Source of the DNA: JBGPYB01 sp041493035
GTDB lineage: Bacteria > Acidobacteriota > Vicinamibacteria > Fen-336
DNA: 53,940 nucleotides
Direction: 5' to 3'
NCBI GenBank assembly: GCA_041493035.1
Contig: JBGPYB010000011.1
Location: 1-53,940, forward strand
The position numbers and the translations under genes were made by a program. Under the pieces are notes generated by a model. The model saw nothing but the letters and a program-made list of their open reading frames with translations. It did no database searches and was not told the DNA's origin. This document shows positions 7,140 through 16,495 of this stretch, piece by piece; the stretch's first letter is position 1; every line of letters starts with the position of its first letter.

Positions 7140-9807
7140 CGTCGACGAGCGCCGCGGCAAAGCCCTTGTCGAGGAGCGTCTTGAGGTTTGCGGCCGCAGC
7201 GGCGTGGAGCGTCGCGGCTGCGAGGTTCGTCCCTTCCCCGGGATCGGCCACGAGGTCGTACAGCTCGCGGCTGCCGTCGGGCCATTCGGTGAATCGATAG
7301 CGATCTGTTCGAACGCTGCGCCCGAGCCGGGGAGGAGCCGCCAGGCGGAACGTGAACGCCGGCCTTCGGTCCTTGGCACTGGGCTCATCGAGAAGCGGGA
7401 GGAGACTCGTCCCTTGCAGACCCGCGGGGCGTGGCAGCCCTGCCAGATCGGCGAGGGTTGGATAGAGGTCGAGGAACTCGACGATAGAGCGCGTTGCCAC
7501 GCCACGCTTCTTGAGACCCGGCGCAACGACGATCAGCGGCGCCCGGGCAGCTTCTTCGAAAAGGGTGTCCTTCCTCCACAGGCCGTGCTCACCCAGATGA
7601 AAACCGTGATCGCCGAGGAGAACCACGATGGTGTCGTCCCAGAGCTTGAGGCGATCCATCGCTTCGAGGACGACGCCCACCTGGGCGTCCACGAACGAGA
7701 CGCACGCGTACTGTGCGGCCAGGGCGCGTCGCCGCGCCGCCTCGTCGAAGTCGCCTTGTTTCCCCGAGAGGAAGGCGCCGGGGCGATCGACGCGGGAATT
7801 GGCGATGGCAATGGCGGGAATGTCGTCGGCGTCGCCCGGCGGGGACGGCACGGCCTCCATTTGCTCGGGAGAATAGAGGTCGAAGTATTTTCGTGGGGCG
7901 ACCCAGCGAAGGTGCGGCTTCGCGAAGCCCAGCGCCATGAAGAAGGGATTCGGCCGATGCTCTTCCAGGAGATGGGCGACACGGCGAGCGCGCCTGCCGT
8001 CGGGCTCGTCGGCGTCCGCGTTCTCGGTGGCGAGCCAGAAACGGGAGACGTCCCCTCCCGCGTCGCTGTCGGCCTCGAAGCCCGCGGTCGCCTGCGCGTC
8101 CTCCGCGCTCCCAGGGGGAGGAGTCGGGAGTGGGCCCACGTCGCTCTCCGAAAGGTCCCACAAGGAGCGCTCGTTCCATTTTCCGTGATAGACCTTCCCC
8201 ACGCGGGCGGTGAAGTACCCGTTCGCATGGAAGTGCTCCTGCAACGGGACCGATCCGCGCGCGTGATCCCAGGGATTCGCCGAGTTGTTCCAAAGGTCCA
8301 GGCGCTCGGGACGCCACCCGGTCATGAGAGACATTCGCGACGGGCTGCACATCGCCACCTGAGCGTAGGCGCGGTCGAATCGTCGGCCCATGCTGGCCAG
8401 CCGGTCGATGTTGGGGGTCTTCACAGGGTATCCGTAGCAACCGAGGTGCACCGTCAGATCATCCAGAACGATCAAGAGGACGTTGGGTTTCTTGGCGGGC
8501 CCCTGCGACGGCGCCGGCTGCGCTGGAGGAGGAGGAGCCGTCCGGTCCCGCTCGTCCAGAAGGGCCTTCAGTTCCTGGATCGTTCCACGCCCGTCGCCGC
8601 GGGCGGCAAGGTTCGTCCACTCGCTCGGGTCCTTGTCGTGGTCGTAGAGCTCCTCGCTCCCGTCCGGCCATTCGTTGTAGCGGTAGCGGTCGGTCCGGAC
8701 GCTCCGACCCAGGTACCCGGCGTCGCGGGCCGCCACCGCAAACACCGCCGTCTTTACGGTGGCCTTCGGATCGCGGATCAGCGGGACCAGGCTCGTTCCC
8801 TGCAACCCTCGCGCCCTTCGCAACCCTCCAAGCTCGACGAGCGTCGGGTAGACGTCCACGAGCTCCGCGAAGGCGTCCGTCCCGACACCCGGTTCCCGGA
8901 CTCCGGCCCCCGACACGATCAAAGACGTTCTGAGCGTCTCCTCGAAGAGAAGATCCTTCCTCTGCGCGCCTCCGTGCTCGCCGAGGTAGGGGCCATGGTC
9001 GGAGACGAGAACCACGGTCACACGGTCCCAGAGCTTCGATCGGTCCAAGGCCTCGAGGATGACGCCGACCTGACCGTCCAGGGCCGCGACGCGCGCGTCC
9101 TCCGAAGCCAGGAGCGCGCGGCGAGCCTCGACAGCCAACGGCGCCAAGTGAGTGGTCCGCCCCGGACGATCCACGCGGCTCGGTGAGATGGCGATCGCGG
9201 GAATGTCTCCCAAGGCCTCCGCCTTCGGCAGCGTTACAGGCGATCCCGAACCCGAGGCCGGCATGTCAGACAGTCCGACCGCGAGAAAGAAGAGCCGCTC
9301 GCGATTCGCGTCGATGAGGGCGGCCGCCCGCCGGGCGGCCGAAGGCGTGTCCGCCGTGTCCGCCGCCTCCTCCGCCACGTCCCACGTGTAGGCGCCTTCA
9401 GCCGCGCCGGTGAAGACCGGACCGACGCGCTCGATCAGGAACCCGCCGGCGTGGAACCTGTCTTGCAGCGGAACAGCATCTTCCACGGCGTCCTTCGGCT
9501 CGCCAAAGACGCCGGTCTTCTCGGGGCGCAAACCCGTCATCAGCGAAACGCGGGACGCCTCTCGATCGGGATACTGGGCGTAGGCCTGATCGAAGCGGCG
9601 CCCCATACGCGCCAGCCGGTCGATGTTCGGCGTCTTCACCGCCGCACCGTAGCAGCCGAGCCGCGTTCCGACTCCGGACAGCGTGATCACGATGACGCTC
9701 GGCCTCTCCGGAGTCGGCGGCACCGGTGCTCCCGGCCCCGCCGCAGCCAAGAGGCTCACCAAGGGAGCGAGCAGCATGACGCGGGTCTTCGCCGGAACGC
9801 GGGGCAT
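7111..9807 (-). CDS. Tandem two-domain sulfatase, N-terminal domain degenerate
   Basis: 898 residues from the ATG at 9807; a TTG 12 codons upstream would give 910, but the ATG places the hydrophobic signal (about residues 8-24) better. It holds two complete copies of an iduronate-2-sulfatase-like domain, about 35-410 and 440-885, both with LGCYG, KTPNIDRLA, GRRFD.AYAQ and DHG..LGEHG. The second copy is intact: metal ligands D449-D450 and formylglycine motif CSPSR with Cys 487. In the first copy the same positions are Ser44-Gly45 and Arg82 (REASR), so it should bind no calcium and form no formylglycine. The family hydrolyses sulfate esters in the periplasm or outside the cell. Activity of domain 2 needs a formylglycine-generating enzyme, not present here. 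Confidence 0.92.
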   Translation of the reverse strand: MPRVPAKTRVMLLAPLVSLLAAAGPGAPVPPTPERPSVIVITLSGVGTRLGCYGAAVKTPNIDRLARMGRRFDQAYAQYPDREASRVSLMTGLRPEKTGVFGEPKDAVEDAVPLQDRFHAGGFLIERVGPVFTGAAEGAYTWDVAEEAADTADTPSAARRAAALIDANRERLFFLAVGLSDMPASGSGSPVTLPKAEALGDIPAIAISPSRVDRPGRTTHLAPLAVEARRALLASEDARVAALDGQVGVILEALDRSKLWDRVTVVLVSDHGPYLGEHGGAQRKDLLFEETLRTSLIVSGAGVREPGVGTDAFAELVDVYPTLVELGGLRRARGLQGTSLVPLIRDPKATVKTAVFAVAARDAGYLGRSVRTDRYRYNEWPDGSEELYDHDKDPSEWTNLAARGDGRGTIQELKALLDERDRTAPPPPAQPAPSQGPAKKPNVLLIVLDDLTVHLGCYGYPVKTPNIDRLASMGRRFDRAYAQVAMCSPSRMSLMTGWRPERLDLWNNSANPWDHARGSVPLQEHFHANGYFTARVGKVYHGKWNERSLWDLSESDVGPLPTPPPGSAEDAQATAGFEADSDAGGDVSRFWLATENADADEPDGRRARRVAHLLEEHRPNPFFMALGFAKPHLRWVAPRKYFDLYSPEQMEAVPSPPGDADDIPAIAIANSRVDRPGAFLSGKQGDFDEAARRRALAAQYACVSFVDAQVGVVLEAMDRLKLWDDTIVVLLGDHGFHLGEHGLWRKDTLFEEAARAPLIVVAPGLKKRGVATRSIVEFLDLYPTLADLAGLPRPAGLQGTSLLPLLDEPSAKDRRPAFTFRLAAPPRLGRSVRTDRYRFTEWPDGSRELYDLVADPGEGTNLAAATLHAAAAANLKTLLDKGFAAALVDVKGDARAGK

Positions 9808-10124
9808 CGGCGCGATTAGACCCGCCTGACGCCGATGGTGCAAGTGCCTGGGGACGCAGCCACGAGGCGCCCGTGAACAGGCCGCGGCTGGAAAAGATCA
9901 ACAATTTGGAGTCACTATTCAATTAGCTGGATACCAAAAGGTCCCGTTGCCTCGCCGAGCGGAAAGCCGATCGAATCTTATCCTTTAAGTATATCTAATA
10001 CAAGAAGTTATGGAATGAGCCCCGACAGCCCCCGTACTGACACGCGCGGCACACCGCTTGCAGCCCAAAATGATCAAAGTTTCCTAATTCGGTCTCCACT
10101 TCAAAGGAAGGAGCAAGAACCCTA
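9808..10124 (+). other. Intergenic region with AT-rich island and sigma-54-type promoter
   Basis: 317 bases without a gene, between the sulfatase start and the divergent TonB receptor. Bases about 9895-10017 are clearly AT-rich against the GC-rich surroundings and contain ATTCAATTAG and TTTAAGTATATCTAATAC. The downstream part holds the sigma-54-like element at 10047-10062 and the ribosome binding site AAGGAAGGAG (from about 10104). No RNA gene, terminator or repeat was recognised. The AT-rich island is a plausible site for a bent upstream activator region. Confidence 0.6.
10047..10062 (+). promoter_or_regulatory. Sigma-54 (-24/-12) promoter candidate
   Basis: The sequence CGGCACACCGCTTGCA fits TGGCAC-N5-TTGCA with one mismatch (first T to C). 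The invariant GG (10048-10049) and GC (10060-10061) are exactly 10 bases apart. Transcription would start near 10073, giving a leader of about 52 bases that includes the AAGGAAGGAG ribosome binding site of the receptor gene. No obvious sigma-70 promoter competes between it and the ATG. Confidence 0.55.
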
Positions 10125-13100
10125 ATGAGGCGCAAACTGATTTGCTTGCTGGTCCTTTTGTCCGGCTTGGCCTTGGTGGGCCCGTCGGCGACGGCCCAGG
10201 ATACATCCACGAAGGGCGCGATCAGCGGGTCGGTCGCGGACTCGACCGGAGCCATCGTGCCGGGAGCCACGGTCACGATCTCGGGCCCCATCGGCGACCG
10301 CGTCGCGATCTCCGATTCCAAGGGCAACTACACGGTGTCCAACCTCATCCCCGGGCAGTACACGGTCAAGGCGTCGCTGACCGGGTTCAAGACGGCCTCA
10401 GTGGGCAACGTGACCGTCTATGTCGGCAAGGACGTCTCGGTCAAGCTCACCCTGAGCACCGGCGACATCACGGAGACGATCGAGGTCCTGGGCGGAGCGG
10501 TCGACATCGACACCAGCAAGACCGCGATCGGCGCCAACATCAACGCACAGGTCTTCGAGAACCTGCCCGTGCAGCGGCGAGTCGATAACCTTTTCTACCT
10601 GGCCCCGGGCGTGACGGAGAGCCAGGCCGGCGGAAGGGCCAACCCTTCCATCTCCGGCGGATCCGCGCTGGACAACCTCTACGTGGCCGACGGCGTGAAC
10701 ATCACCGATTCCTCCTTCGGCGGCCTCGGTGTCTTCTCCCGCTCCTACGGGACCCTGGGAGTCGGCATCAACAGCTCCTACATCCAGGAGGTGCAGGTGA
10801 AGACGGGCGGCTTCGAGCCGCAATACGGCCAGTCCCAGGGCGGGATCGTCAACATCATCACCAAGTCGGGTGGACGCGAGTTCCGCGGCTCGGTGTACGG
10901 CTACATGCAGCCCGGCGGTCTCGAAGCCACGCGCAAGCAGCCCGACGACACCCTCGTCAACAAGGTCGGAGAGGTCCGTCACGAGCAGAACTTCGACGTC
11001 GGCTTCGACCTCGGGGGGCCGCTCGTCAAGGACAAGCTCTTCTTCTACGGCAACTTCAACCCCAGCGAGCTGACCCAGACCACGGCCGCGGCGCGGAACT
11101 CGGGCCTTGCCAAAGTGGGCGAGTTCGACCGCAAGTACACGACGTACAACTACGCCGCCAAGCTCGACTGGAACCTGGCCCCCAACCACCAGTTGAACTT
11201 CTCGGTCTTCGGCGACCCTTCGCACTCGAACAAGGCCATACAGGGGAGCCCCATCAACAGCGACAACTTGACCAACGCCAGCAAGCTCGACTACGGCACC
11301 CGCAACGTCGCAATGCGCTACAACGGCGCCCTCAGCAACACCTGGTCGCTGACCATCACGGGCAGCGCGGGCAAGAACCACTTCGACGAAACGGGCTTCG
11401 ACAACTACAACGGGATCATCGACCGCACGCAGCCCAGCCGCGGCAACTTCAACGCCATCGGCCTGGGCTTCATCGAGCCGACGAACGGGAACACCTACCG
11501 CGGCACGATCGACACCACCAAGCAGTTCTCGCTTGCCGGCAGCCACTCGTTCGCCATTGGCTACCAGTACCAGCGCGGAGAATACTCGGGCACACGGGAT
11601 CGGACCGGCCCGCACTACGAGGTGCCCGCCACGAACGTCAACGGCAGTTTCACTCCGAACCCCGCCTACGTGGGCCAGCCCCTGAACGCGACCTGGTCCC
11701 TGCGCCTCGCGTCCCCTACCTGCACGCTGTGCGCGCTCGTGGACCGGGGCGGCGTCCTGGTTCCCATCTATCTCCGTCAGGATCGCGGCGAGTTCGGCCA
11801 GCCCGTCTTCGACACATTCAACAACTACAACGCCTACTACGCCCAGGACACGTGGAAGATGGGCAAGAAGGTCACCCTGCTCCTCGGTCTTCGCGGCGAG
11901 CAGGAGCGGATCGAGGGGAACCCTGGCTCCACCGGTAAGCGTGTCGCCTACAGCTTCACGGGTCAGTGGTCGCCACGGGTGGGCATCACCATCGACCCCA
12001 TGGGCGAGGGCAAGACGAAGCTCTATTACAACTTCGGCCGCTTCCAGGAGTACATCCCCCTCGACATGGCCGAGCGCTCCCTTTCGTCCGAGAAGGACTT
12101 CACGGGCGGCCGCTACGCACCCGAGTACACGATCGACGGCCAGGGCCGCCGCATCGCGGTCATCAACCAGTTCGGGACCGTCAATCCAGTCGTGGACTCC
12201 CAGCACCTGCTGAACGGCGGCAGTGTTCCCGGTGGACCGGGCGGTGGGCCATCCTTCGCGGCTCAGGATCCGACCAACCCGATCCTCCCCGGCACCAAGC
12301 TGGGCTTCGCCCAGGAGCACCTGGTCGGCTTCGAGCAGCAGCTCCCTGGCAACCTGGTCTTCTCCGCGCGCTACCTCAACCGTCAGTTGAAGCGGATCGT
12401 GGAGGACGCGGGGCTCAACCCCCCGGAAGGTACGAGCTTCTTCAGCGGCGTGACCTACTTCATCGGCAACGTCAGCTCGAAGTTGGACGCGGGCACGAAC
12501 ATCATCGAGCATACCTACGCCCCTGGAGCCCCGCTGCCAGCGGGGTGCGATCCCAGCCTGGACGCCGGTCTGTTCACCCCTCCGGGTGGCGGAGCCCCGA
12601 AGGGCGCTTGCTTCGAGGCCAAGGGTGCCAACGGAAAGCCTGCCGCTTCGCCAGGAGCGGACGGTCTGCCTGACGGCTTCCCCGACGTCCAGCACAAGTA
12701 CCAGGCCGTCGAGCTCGAGCTGAACAAGCGCTTCTCCCACGGCTGGCAGCTCCTGGCCAACTGGCGGATCGCCAAGGTCGAGGGCAACTTCGAGGGCCAC
12801 TTCCGCAACGACAACGGCCAGACCGACCCCGCCATCAGCTCGCTCTTCGACTTCACTGCGGGGCAGCTCGGCCTGCTCGGCGACCAGTTCGCCGTCGGAC
12901 CGCTCAACACCGATCGGAAGCACGTCGCCAACCTGTACGGCAGCTACGCGTTCAAGGGCGGCGAGTCGCTCAACATCGGCGGCGGTCTCCACCTGGAGAC
13001 GGGCGTTCCCATCAGTCAGTTCTACGCCCACCCCATCTACTTGAACGCGGGCGAAATCCCCCTGGGGGGCCGCGGAGTGCTGGGCCGCAGCGACACCCAA

Positions 13101-13355
13101 ACCCGGGTCGACGTCCACATGGACTACCCCTTCAAGTTCTCCAAGAGGTCGAAGCTGGTGGTCAGCGCCGACTTCTTCAACCTGTTCAACAGCCAGCCGG
13201 TGCGGCGGACCAACCAGTTCGTGGAGAGCACGGCCGGCCAGCTCAACCCGGATTTCACCCAGCCTGGATACGCGAAGGGCTTCGGTCCGCGAGGTGTGAC
13301 GAGCGCCTTCTACCCGCCGTTCAGCATGCGGTTCGGTGTGAAGGTCGACTTCTAG
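10125..13355 (+). CDS. Oar-like TonB-dependent receptor with N-terminal CarboxypepD_reg domain
   Basis: A 1076-residue outer-membrane receptor. Signal peptide about 1-24 (ending ATAQ). A carboxypeptidase-regulatory-like beta-sandwich follows at about 29-110 (GAISGSVADSTGAIVPGATV and GNYTVSNLIPGQYTV). The plug domain is at about 120-245 (SGGSALDNLYVADGVNI, QSQGGIVNIITKSGG). A long 22-strand barrel ends in a C-terminal Phe (RFGVKVDF), the signal for outer-membrane insertion. This Oar-like layout is greatly expanded in Acidobacteriota and usually linked to uptake of large substrates; the ligand is unknown. No TonB box was confidently identified. AAGGAAGGAG precedes the ATG, a sigma-54-type promoter lies upstream, and a strong hairpin terminator follows. 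Confidence 0.95.
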   Translation: MRRKLICLLVLLSGLALVGPSATAQDTSTKGAISGSVADSTGAIVPGATVTISGPIGDRVAISDSKGNYTVSNLIPGQYTVKASLTGFKTASVGNVTVYVGKDVSVKLTLSTGDITETIEVLGGAVDIDTSKTAIGANINAQVFENLPVQRRVDNLFYLAPGVTESQAGGRANPSISGGSALDNLYVADGVNITDSSFGGLGVFSRSYGTLGVGINSSYIQEVQVKTGGFEPQYGQSQGGIVNIITKSGGREFRGSVYGYMQPGGLEATRKQPDDTLVNKVGEVRHEQNFDVGFDLGGPLVKDKLFFYGNFNPSELTQTTAAARNSGLAKVGEFDRKYTTYNYAAKLDWNLAPNHQLNFSVFGDPSHSNKAIQGSPINSDNLTNASKLDYGTRNVAMRYNGALSNTWSLTITGSAGKNHFDETGFDNYNGIIDRTQPSRGNFNAIGLGFIEPTNGNTYRGTIDTTKQFSLAGSHSFAIGYQYQRGEYSGTRDRTGPHYEVPATNVNGSFTPNPAYVGQPLNATWSLRLASPTCTLCALVDRGGVLVPIYLRQDRGEFGQPVFDTFNNYNAYYAQDTWKMGKKVTLLLGLRGEQERIEGNPGSTGKRVAYSFTGQWSPRVGITIDPMGEGKTKLYYNFGRFQEYIPLDMAERSLSSEKDFTGGRYAPEYTIDGQGRRIAVINQFGTVNPVVDSQHLLNGGSVPGGPGGGPSFAAQDPTNPILPGTKLGFAQEHLVGFEQQLPGNLVFSARYLNRQLKRIVEDAGLNPPEGTSFFSGVTYFIGNVSSKLDAGTNIIEHTYAPGAPLPAGCDPSLDAGLFTPPGGGAPKGACFEAKGANGKPAASPGADGLPDGFPDVQHKYQAVELELNKRFSHGWQLLANWRIAKVEGNFEGHFRNDNGQTDPAISSLFDFTAGQLGLLGDQFAVGPLNTDRKHVANLYGSYAFKGGESLNIGGGLHLETGVPISQFYAHPIYLNAGEIPLGGRGVLGRSDTQTRVDVHMDYPFKFSKRSKLVVSADFFNLFNSQPVRRTNQFVESTAGQLNPDFTQPGYAKGFGPRGVTSAFYPPFSMRFGVKVDF

Positions 13356-13377
13356 ACTCGACGCCGGGACACAAGGA

Positions 13378-13410
13378 GGCAGGGGGGAGTTTCTCCCCCC
13401 TGCCGTTTTT
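13378..13410 (+). terminator. Rho-independent terminator after the TonB receptor
   Basis: A perfect 11-bp stem GGCAGGGGGGA / TCCCCCCTGCC with loop GTTTC, followed by GTTTTT. The T-run ends only 4 bases before the ATG of the TPR gene. The Shine-Dalgarno-like AAGGAGG at 13373-13379 runs into the 5' foot of the stem, so the element may also affect translation of the next gene. Confidence 0.9.
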
Positions 13411-13414
13411 CTTC

Positions 13415-14170
13415 ATGCCTCTTTATCTAGCCGTCGTCCTGCTCTCTCTGGCCGCCGTCCCTGTCAGTCCCCAGAAGGGCCAGCGCGATGAAGACCAACG
13501 CCAGGCCTTCGACCACTACACGAAGGGCCAGGACGCGATGGCTTCGGAACGGCTGGAGGAGGCGGTCCAGGAGTTCAAGGCCGCGATCCAACTGGACCCG
13601 TTGCTGACCCTGGCTCACTACCGGCTGGGTCAGGCCCACATGCTTCTCAGGGACTACGCCCAGGCAGAAAGGGCTTTCCTCGGCTGCCGCGACGCCTACG
13701 AGAAGATCGGCGCTCTTCAATTCACCAACCGCGAAGAGCTGGAGCGCCGCCGCGACGAGGAGATCGATCAGCTCGAGAACCAGCTCGGCATGCTCCAGTC
13801 CGGGCAGATCAAGAACTCGAACCCCTCGGTACCCCTACAGGTCCAGCAGCAGATCGACTCCCTCCAGCGCAGCCGGCGCAAGGGCGGCTCAGGGGCGTTC
13901 AGCGCCCCCGCCGAGGTCTCGGTTTCCCTGGGTTCCGCCTGCTTCCGCCAGGGCAAGCTGCCTGAGGCCGAGAAGGAGTGGAAGACGGCGGCCGAAGCGA
14001 ACCCGAAGCTCGGCGAAGCGCACAACAACCTGGCCGCGCTTTACCTGATGACGAGTCGGCCGGCCGAGGCCGAGAAGGAACTGAAGCTCGCGGAAAAGGC
14101 GGGCTACCCCGTCCACCCGCGCCTCAAGGACGACATCAAGAAGGCACTGAAGGCCGGCCCCTCGAACTGA
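13415..14170 (+). CDS. Exported TPR protein
   Basis: A 251-residue protein with a signal peptide (about 1-19, ending VPVSPQ). TPR motifs lie at about 25-90 (YTKGQDAMASERLEEAVQEF, LTLAHYRLGQAHMLLRDYAQ) and about 165-235 (SLGSACFRQGKLPEAEKEW, NNLAALYLMTSRPAEAEKEL). A charged helical segment between them (REELERRRDEEIDQLENQLG) is probably a coiled coil. TPRs are protein-interaction scaffolds. Because it directly follows the TonB receptor, it may be a periplasmic partner of it. There is no Shine-Dalgarno in the 10 bases before the ATG. The nearest (AAGGAGG, 13373-13379) would be at normal distance only if the terminator hairpin is looped out. The stop codon abuts the stop of the convergent TPR gene with no bases between. 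Confidence 0.85.
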   Translation: MPLYLAVVLLSLAAVPVSPQKGQRDEDQRQAFDHYTKGQDAMASERLEEAVQEFKAAIQLDPLLTLAHYRLGQAHMLLRDYAQAERAFLGCRDAYEKIGALQFTNREELERRRDEEIDQLENQLGMLQSGQIKNSNPSVPLQVQQQIDSLQRSRRKGGSGAFSAPAEVSVSLGSACFRQGKLPEAEKEWKTAAEANPKLGEAHNNLAALYLMTSRPAEAEKELKLAEKAGYPVHPRLKDDIKKALKAGPSN

Positions 14171-16495
14171 CTATCTGGCCGTGCTGGCGAGAGACTGGAG
14201 CAGCGAATCGGCGGCGGGGTGGCCGAGCGCCTTGGCTTGGCGCGCCGCCGCCTCCGCTTCAGCGATGCGCCCGGCTTGTTGCAGGCCGACCGCCAACTGA
14301 TAACGAGCCTCGGCGTCGTCCGGAGCGGCGCTCACGGCTTTCTCGAAGTACTTGACGGCGGCGGGGGCGCGCTTCGCCCCCAGGTAGATCCGCCCCAGGG
14401 ACACCCAGCTCGTGGCGTCCGTGGGATCGACGATCGTCGCCTTCTCGAAGGTCACCGCGGCTTCGGAGAGCCGGCCGCTTTCGAGGTACACCTTCCCCAG
14501 GAGATCGAACACCTCCCCCCGGCTCGGGTCGGCCTGGGCGGCGCGGCCCAGGAAGTCGATCGCCTGATCGACGCTCCCCTGCGCAGCGGCCAGCCTTCCC
14601 CGGCCTTCCAGGACGCGCGCGCTCTCCCCTTCGACCTGGGCGGCTCGAGCGATCTCGGCCGCCGCGTCGGCATATTGCTTCTGCTCCAGCGCGCCCCTGG
14701 CCAGGGCCAGCCGTGCCCCCACGTCGGCCGGATGGCCGGCGAGGACGCGGCGCGCTTCGCGAGCGGCTTCGCCCGGCTTGCCGGACTGAGCGAGGGTCTG
14801 GGCGAGCAGGACCTGCGCGGGAATGGCTCCGGGATCGAGGGCGATCGCGCGACGCAGCGCGGCTTCCGCCTCCGACCAACGTCTCTGCTGGCTCAAGATC
14901 GAGGCGACGACGAGATGAGCCTGGGCGCTCTCGAGGGCCGACAGCTCCAGGGATAGAGCACGCCGCAGATCGGCCAGCGCGAGGGCATCGTCCCCCAACC
15001 GGCGGTAGAGGGTCCCCCGGCCCCAATAGAGACGCCCCGTGGGCCCGCGCTTCTCCGCATCGGCGTAGGCGGCCAGGGCCTGCTCGACGTCTCCGATTGC
15101 GGCGCTGGCGACCGCGGTCAGCCGCAACACCTCGGCATTCTCCGGCGCCGCTTTCCTCGCCGGCTCGAGAATCGCCAGCGCCGCGCGCGGCTTCTTCTCG
15201 CCGAGCAGGTAGTTTGCGAAGCTGATCCAGTCTTCCACGTGGGTGGCGTCCGCCGGCCCCGCGGCGCCCGGCGCCCAGGCCTCCCGGCGCTTCAGGCGAC
15301 GAAACTCCTCGAACTGCTTCGCCGCCTTGTCGGGCTGGCCTTCGGCCGCGTAGGCCTGCGCGAGCTCGTAGCGGCCGCCCGTGTGGTCGGGATCGACGGA
15401 GACCGCCTTCTCGAGCAGGCGGACGGCGCCCGGTCGGCTGCCCAGCCGCAGCTCGACCGTCGCCGACCAATAGAGGGCCTCGACGGAGTTCGGGTCGCCC
15501 GCGAGTGCCTCGGCAAACTCCGTCTTCGCCTTCTGGAGGTCGCCCTCTCCCAGCCATGTCCAGCCGATCAGGAAGTGCGCCCCGGAGTGCCCGGGCTCGA
15601 GCTGAAGACAGCGCGCCGCTCGTTGACGTGCCTCCTCGAACTGCGCCAAGCGATGGTAGGAGCGCGCGAGGAGAAGAAGCGGCTCGCAGCTCTTCGGCTC
15701 GAGCCGGGCGAGCGGCTCGAGAGCTAGGGCCGCCTGCCGATAGTCGCCCCGCTTGTAGCTGGCATCGTACAAGGCGCGGAGCGTTTCCCGATCCGCGGGA
15801 TCCTTCGCGAGCAGCGTGCGGTAGGTCTCCGCCGCCTCCGCATACCATCCAGCGGCCATCTGAAGACGACCGATCTCGCGCGGGAAAGTCCGGGCTTCCG
15901 GGTGCGCCTTCTCGAGCGCGCGGTAGGCCGCGAGTGCTGTGTGGTGGTCATCCATCTCGAGGCAGACCCTCGCGCGCAGCTCCGCGGCCGCCTCGTCGTT
16001 CGGGGAGCGCTGAAGAAAGGATTCGATGTGCCGGCGGGCATCGGCGAGACGTCCCTGCCGCGATTCGACGATGGCGAGGCCGTAGTAGGGCTCGGTCAGA
16101 TCGGGGTTCAACTGGGTCGCGCGCTGGAACTCCTCCCGCGCATCGCCCAGTCTCTCGAGCCGCGAAAAACACCGGCCCCGTAGCGCGCGCACCTCGGCCG
16201 ACGCTGGTGCTATCTCGACCGCATGCTGTAGGACCCCGTAGGCCTCGAAGACCCGATCGCTCGCGCTGAGGAGGTCCGCCATCTGGACGAGCGACGGCAG
16301 GTAGTCGTGGTCCAAGCGAAGGGCGGCGCGAAACTCCGCGAGGGCCTCCGACGACCGCCCGCCGCGCAGGTGGTCCATCCCGGCGGTGTGATGGCTTTCG
16401 GCGGCGTCCGGGGCGGCCGCGGGGACCATCGGCCCCGGCGCGCTGGCCAGGAGCACGGCGATCACCAGCCTCTTCCCCGACGGCCAGGCGTTCAT
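14171..16495 (-). CDS. Large exported TPR-repeat protein
   Basis: 774 residues: a signal peptide (about 1-28) followed by some 15 to 18 degenerate TPR units covering almost the whole chain, for example AGMDHLRGGRSSEALAEFRA, YYGLAIVESRQGRLADARRH, LLARSYHRLAQFEEARQRAA and LLGKVYLESGRLSEAAVTFE. No other domain is visible. Such all-TPR proteins are periplasmic scaffolds or surface-associated adaptors. Its ATG overlaps the stop codon of the upstream CRTAC1 gene (ATGA at 16492-16495), so the two are translationally coupled and probably form a functional pair. The specific partner is not known. Confidence 0.9.
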   Translation of the reverse strand: MNAWPSGKRLVIAVLLASAPGPMVPAAAPDAAESHHTAGMDHLRGGRSSEALAEFRAALRLDHDYLPSLVQMADLLSASDRVFEAYGVLQHAVEIAPASAEVRALRGRCFSRLERLGDAREEFQRATQLNPDLTEPYYGLAIVESRQGRLADARRHIESFLQRSPNDEAAAELRARVCLEMDDHHTALAAYRALEKAHPEARTFPREIGRLQMAAGWYAEAAETYRTLLAKDPADRETLRALYDASYKRGDYRQAALALEPLARLEPKSCEPLLLLARSYHRLAQFEEARQRAARCLQLEPGHSGAHFLIGWTWLGEGDLQKAKTEFAEALAGDPNSVEALYWSATVELRLGSRPGAVRLLEKAVSVDPDHTGGRYELAQAYAAEGQPDKAAKQFEEFRRLKRREAWAPGAAGPADATHVEDWISFANYLLGEKKPRAALAILEPARKAAPENAEVLRLTAVASAAIGDVEQALAAYADAEKRGPTGRLYWGRGTLYRRLGDDALALADLRRALSLELSALESAQAHLVVASILSQQRRWSEAEAALRRAIALDPGAIPAQVLLAQTLAQSGKPGEAAREARRVLAGHPADVGARLALARGALEQKQYADAAAEIARAAQVEGESARVLEGRGRLAAAQGSVDQAIDFLGRAAQADPSRGEVFDLLGKVYLESGRLSEAAVTFEKATIVDPTDATSWVSLGRIYLGAKRAPAAVKYFEKAVSAAPDDAEARYQLAVGLQQAGRIAEAEAAARQAKALGHPAADSLLQSLASTAR

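Noticed and set aside
9808..10124. Possible small RNA or tRNA in the AT-rich intergenic region
   Set aside because: No cloverleaf, no T-run terminator and no conserved RNA motif seen.
10398..13118. 906-codon minus-strand frame opposite the TonB receptor
   Set aside because: Low-complexity Val/Ala/Glu/Arg composition and no domain; the plus strand has signal peptide, plug and barrel motifs.
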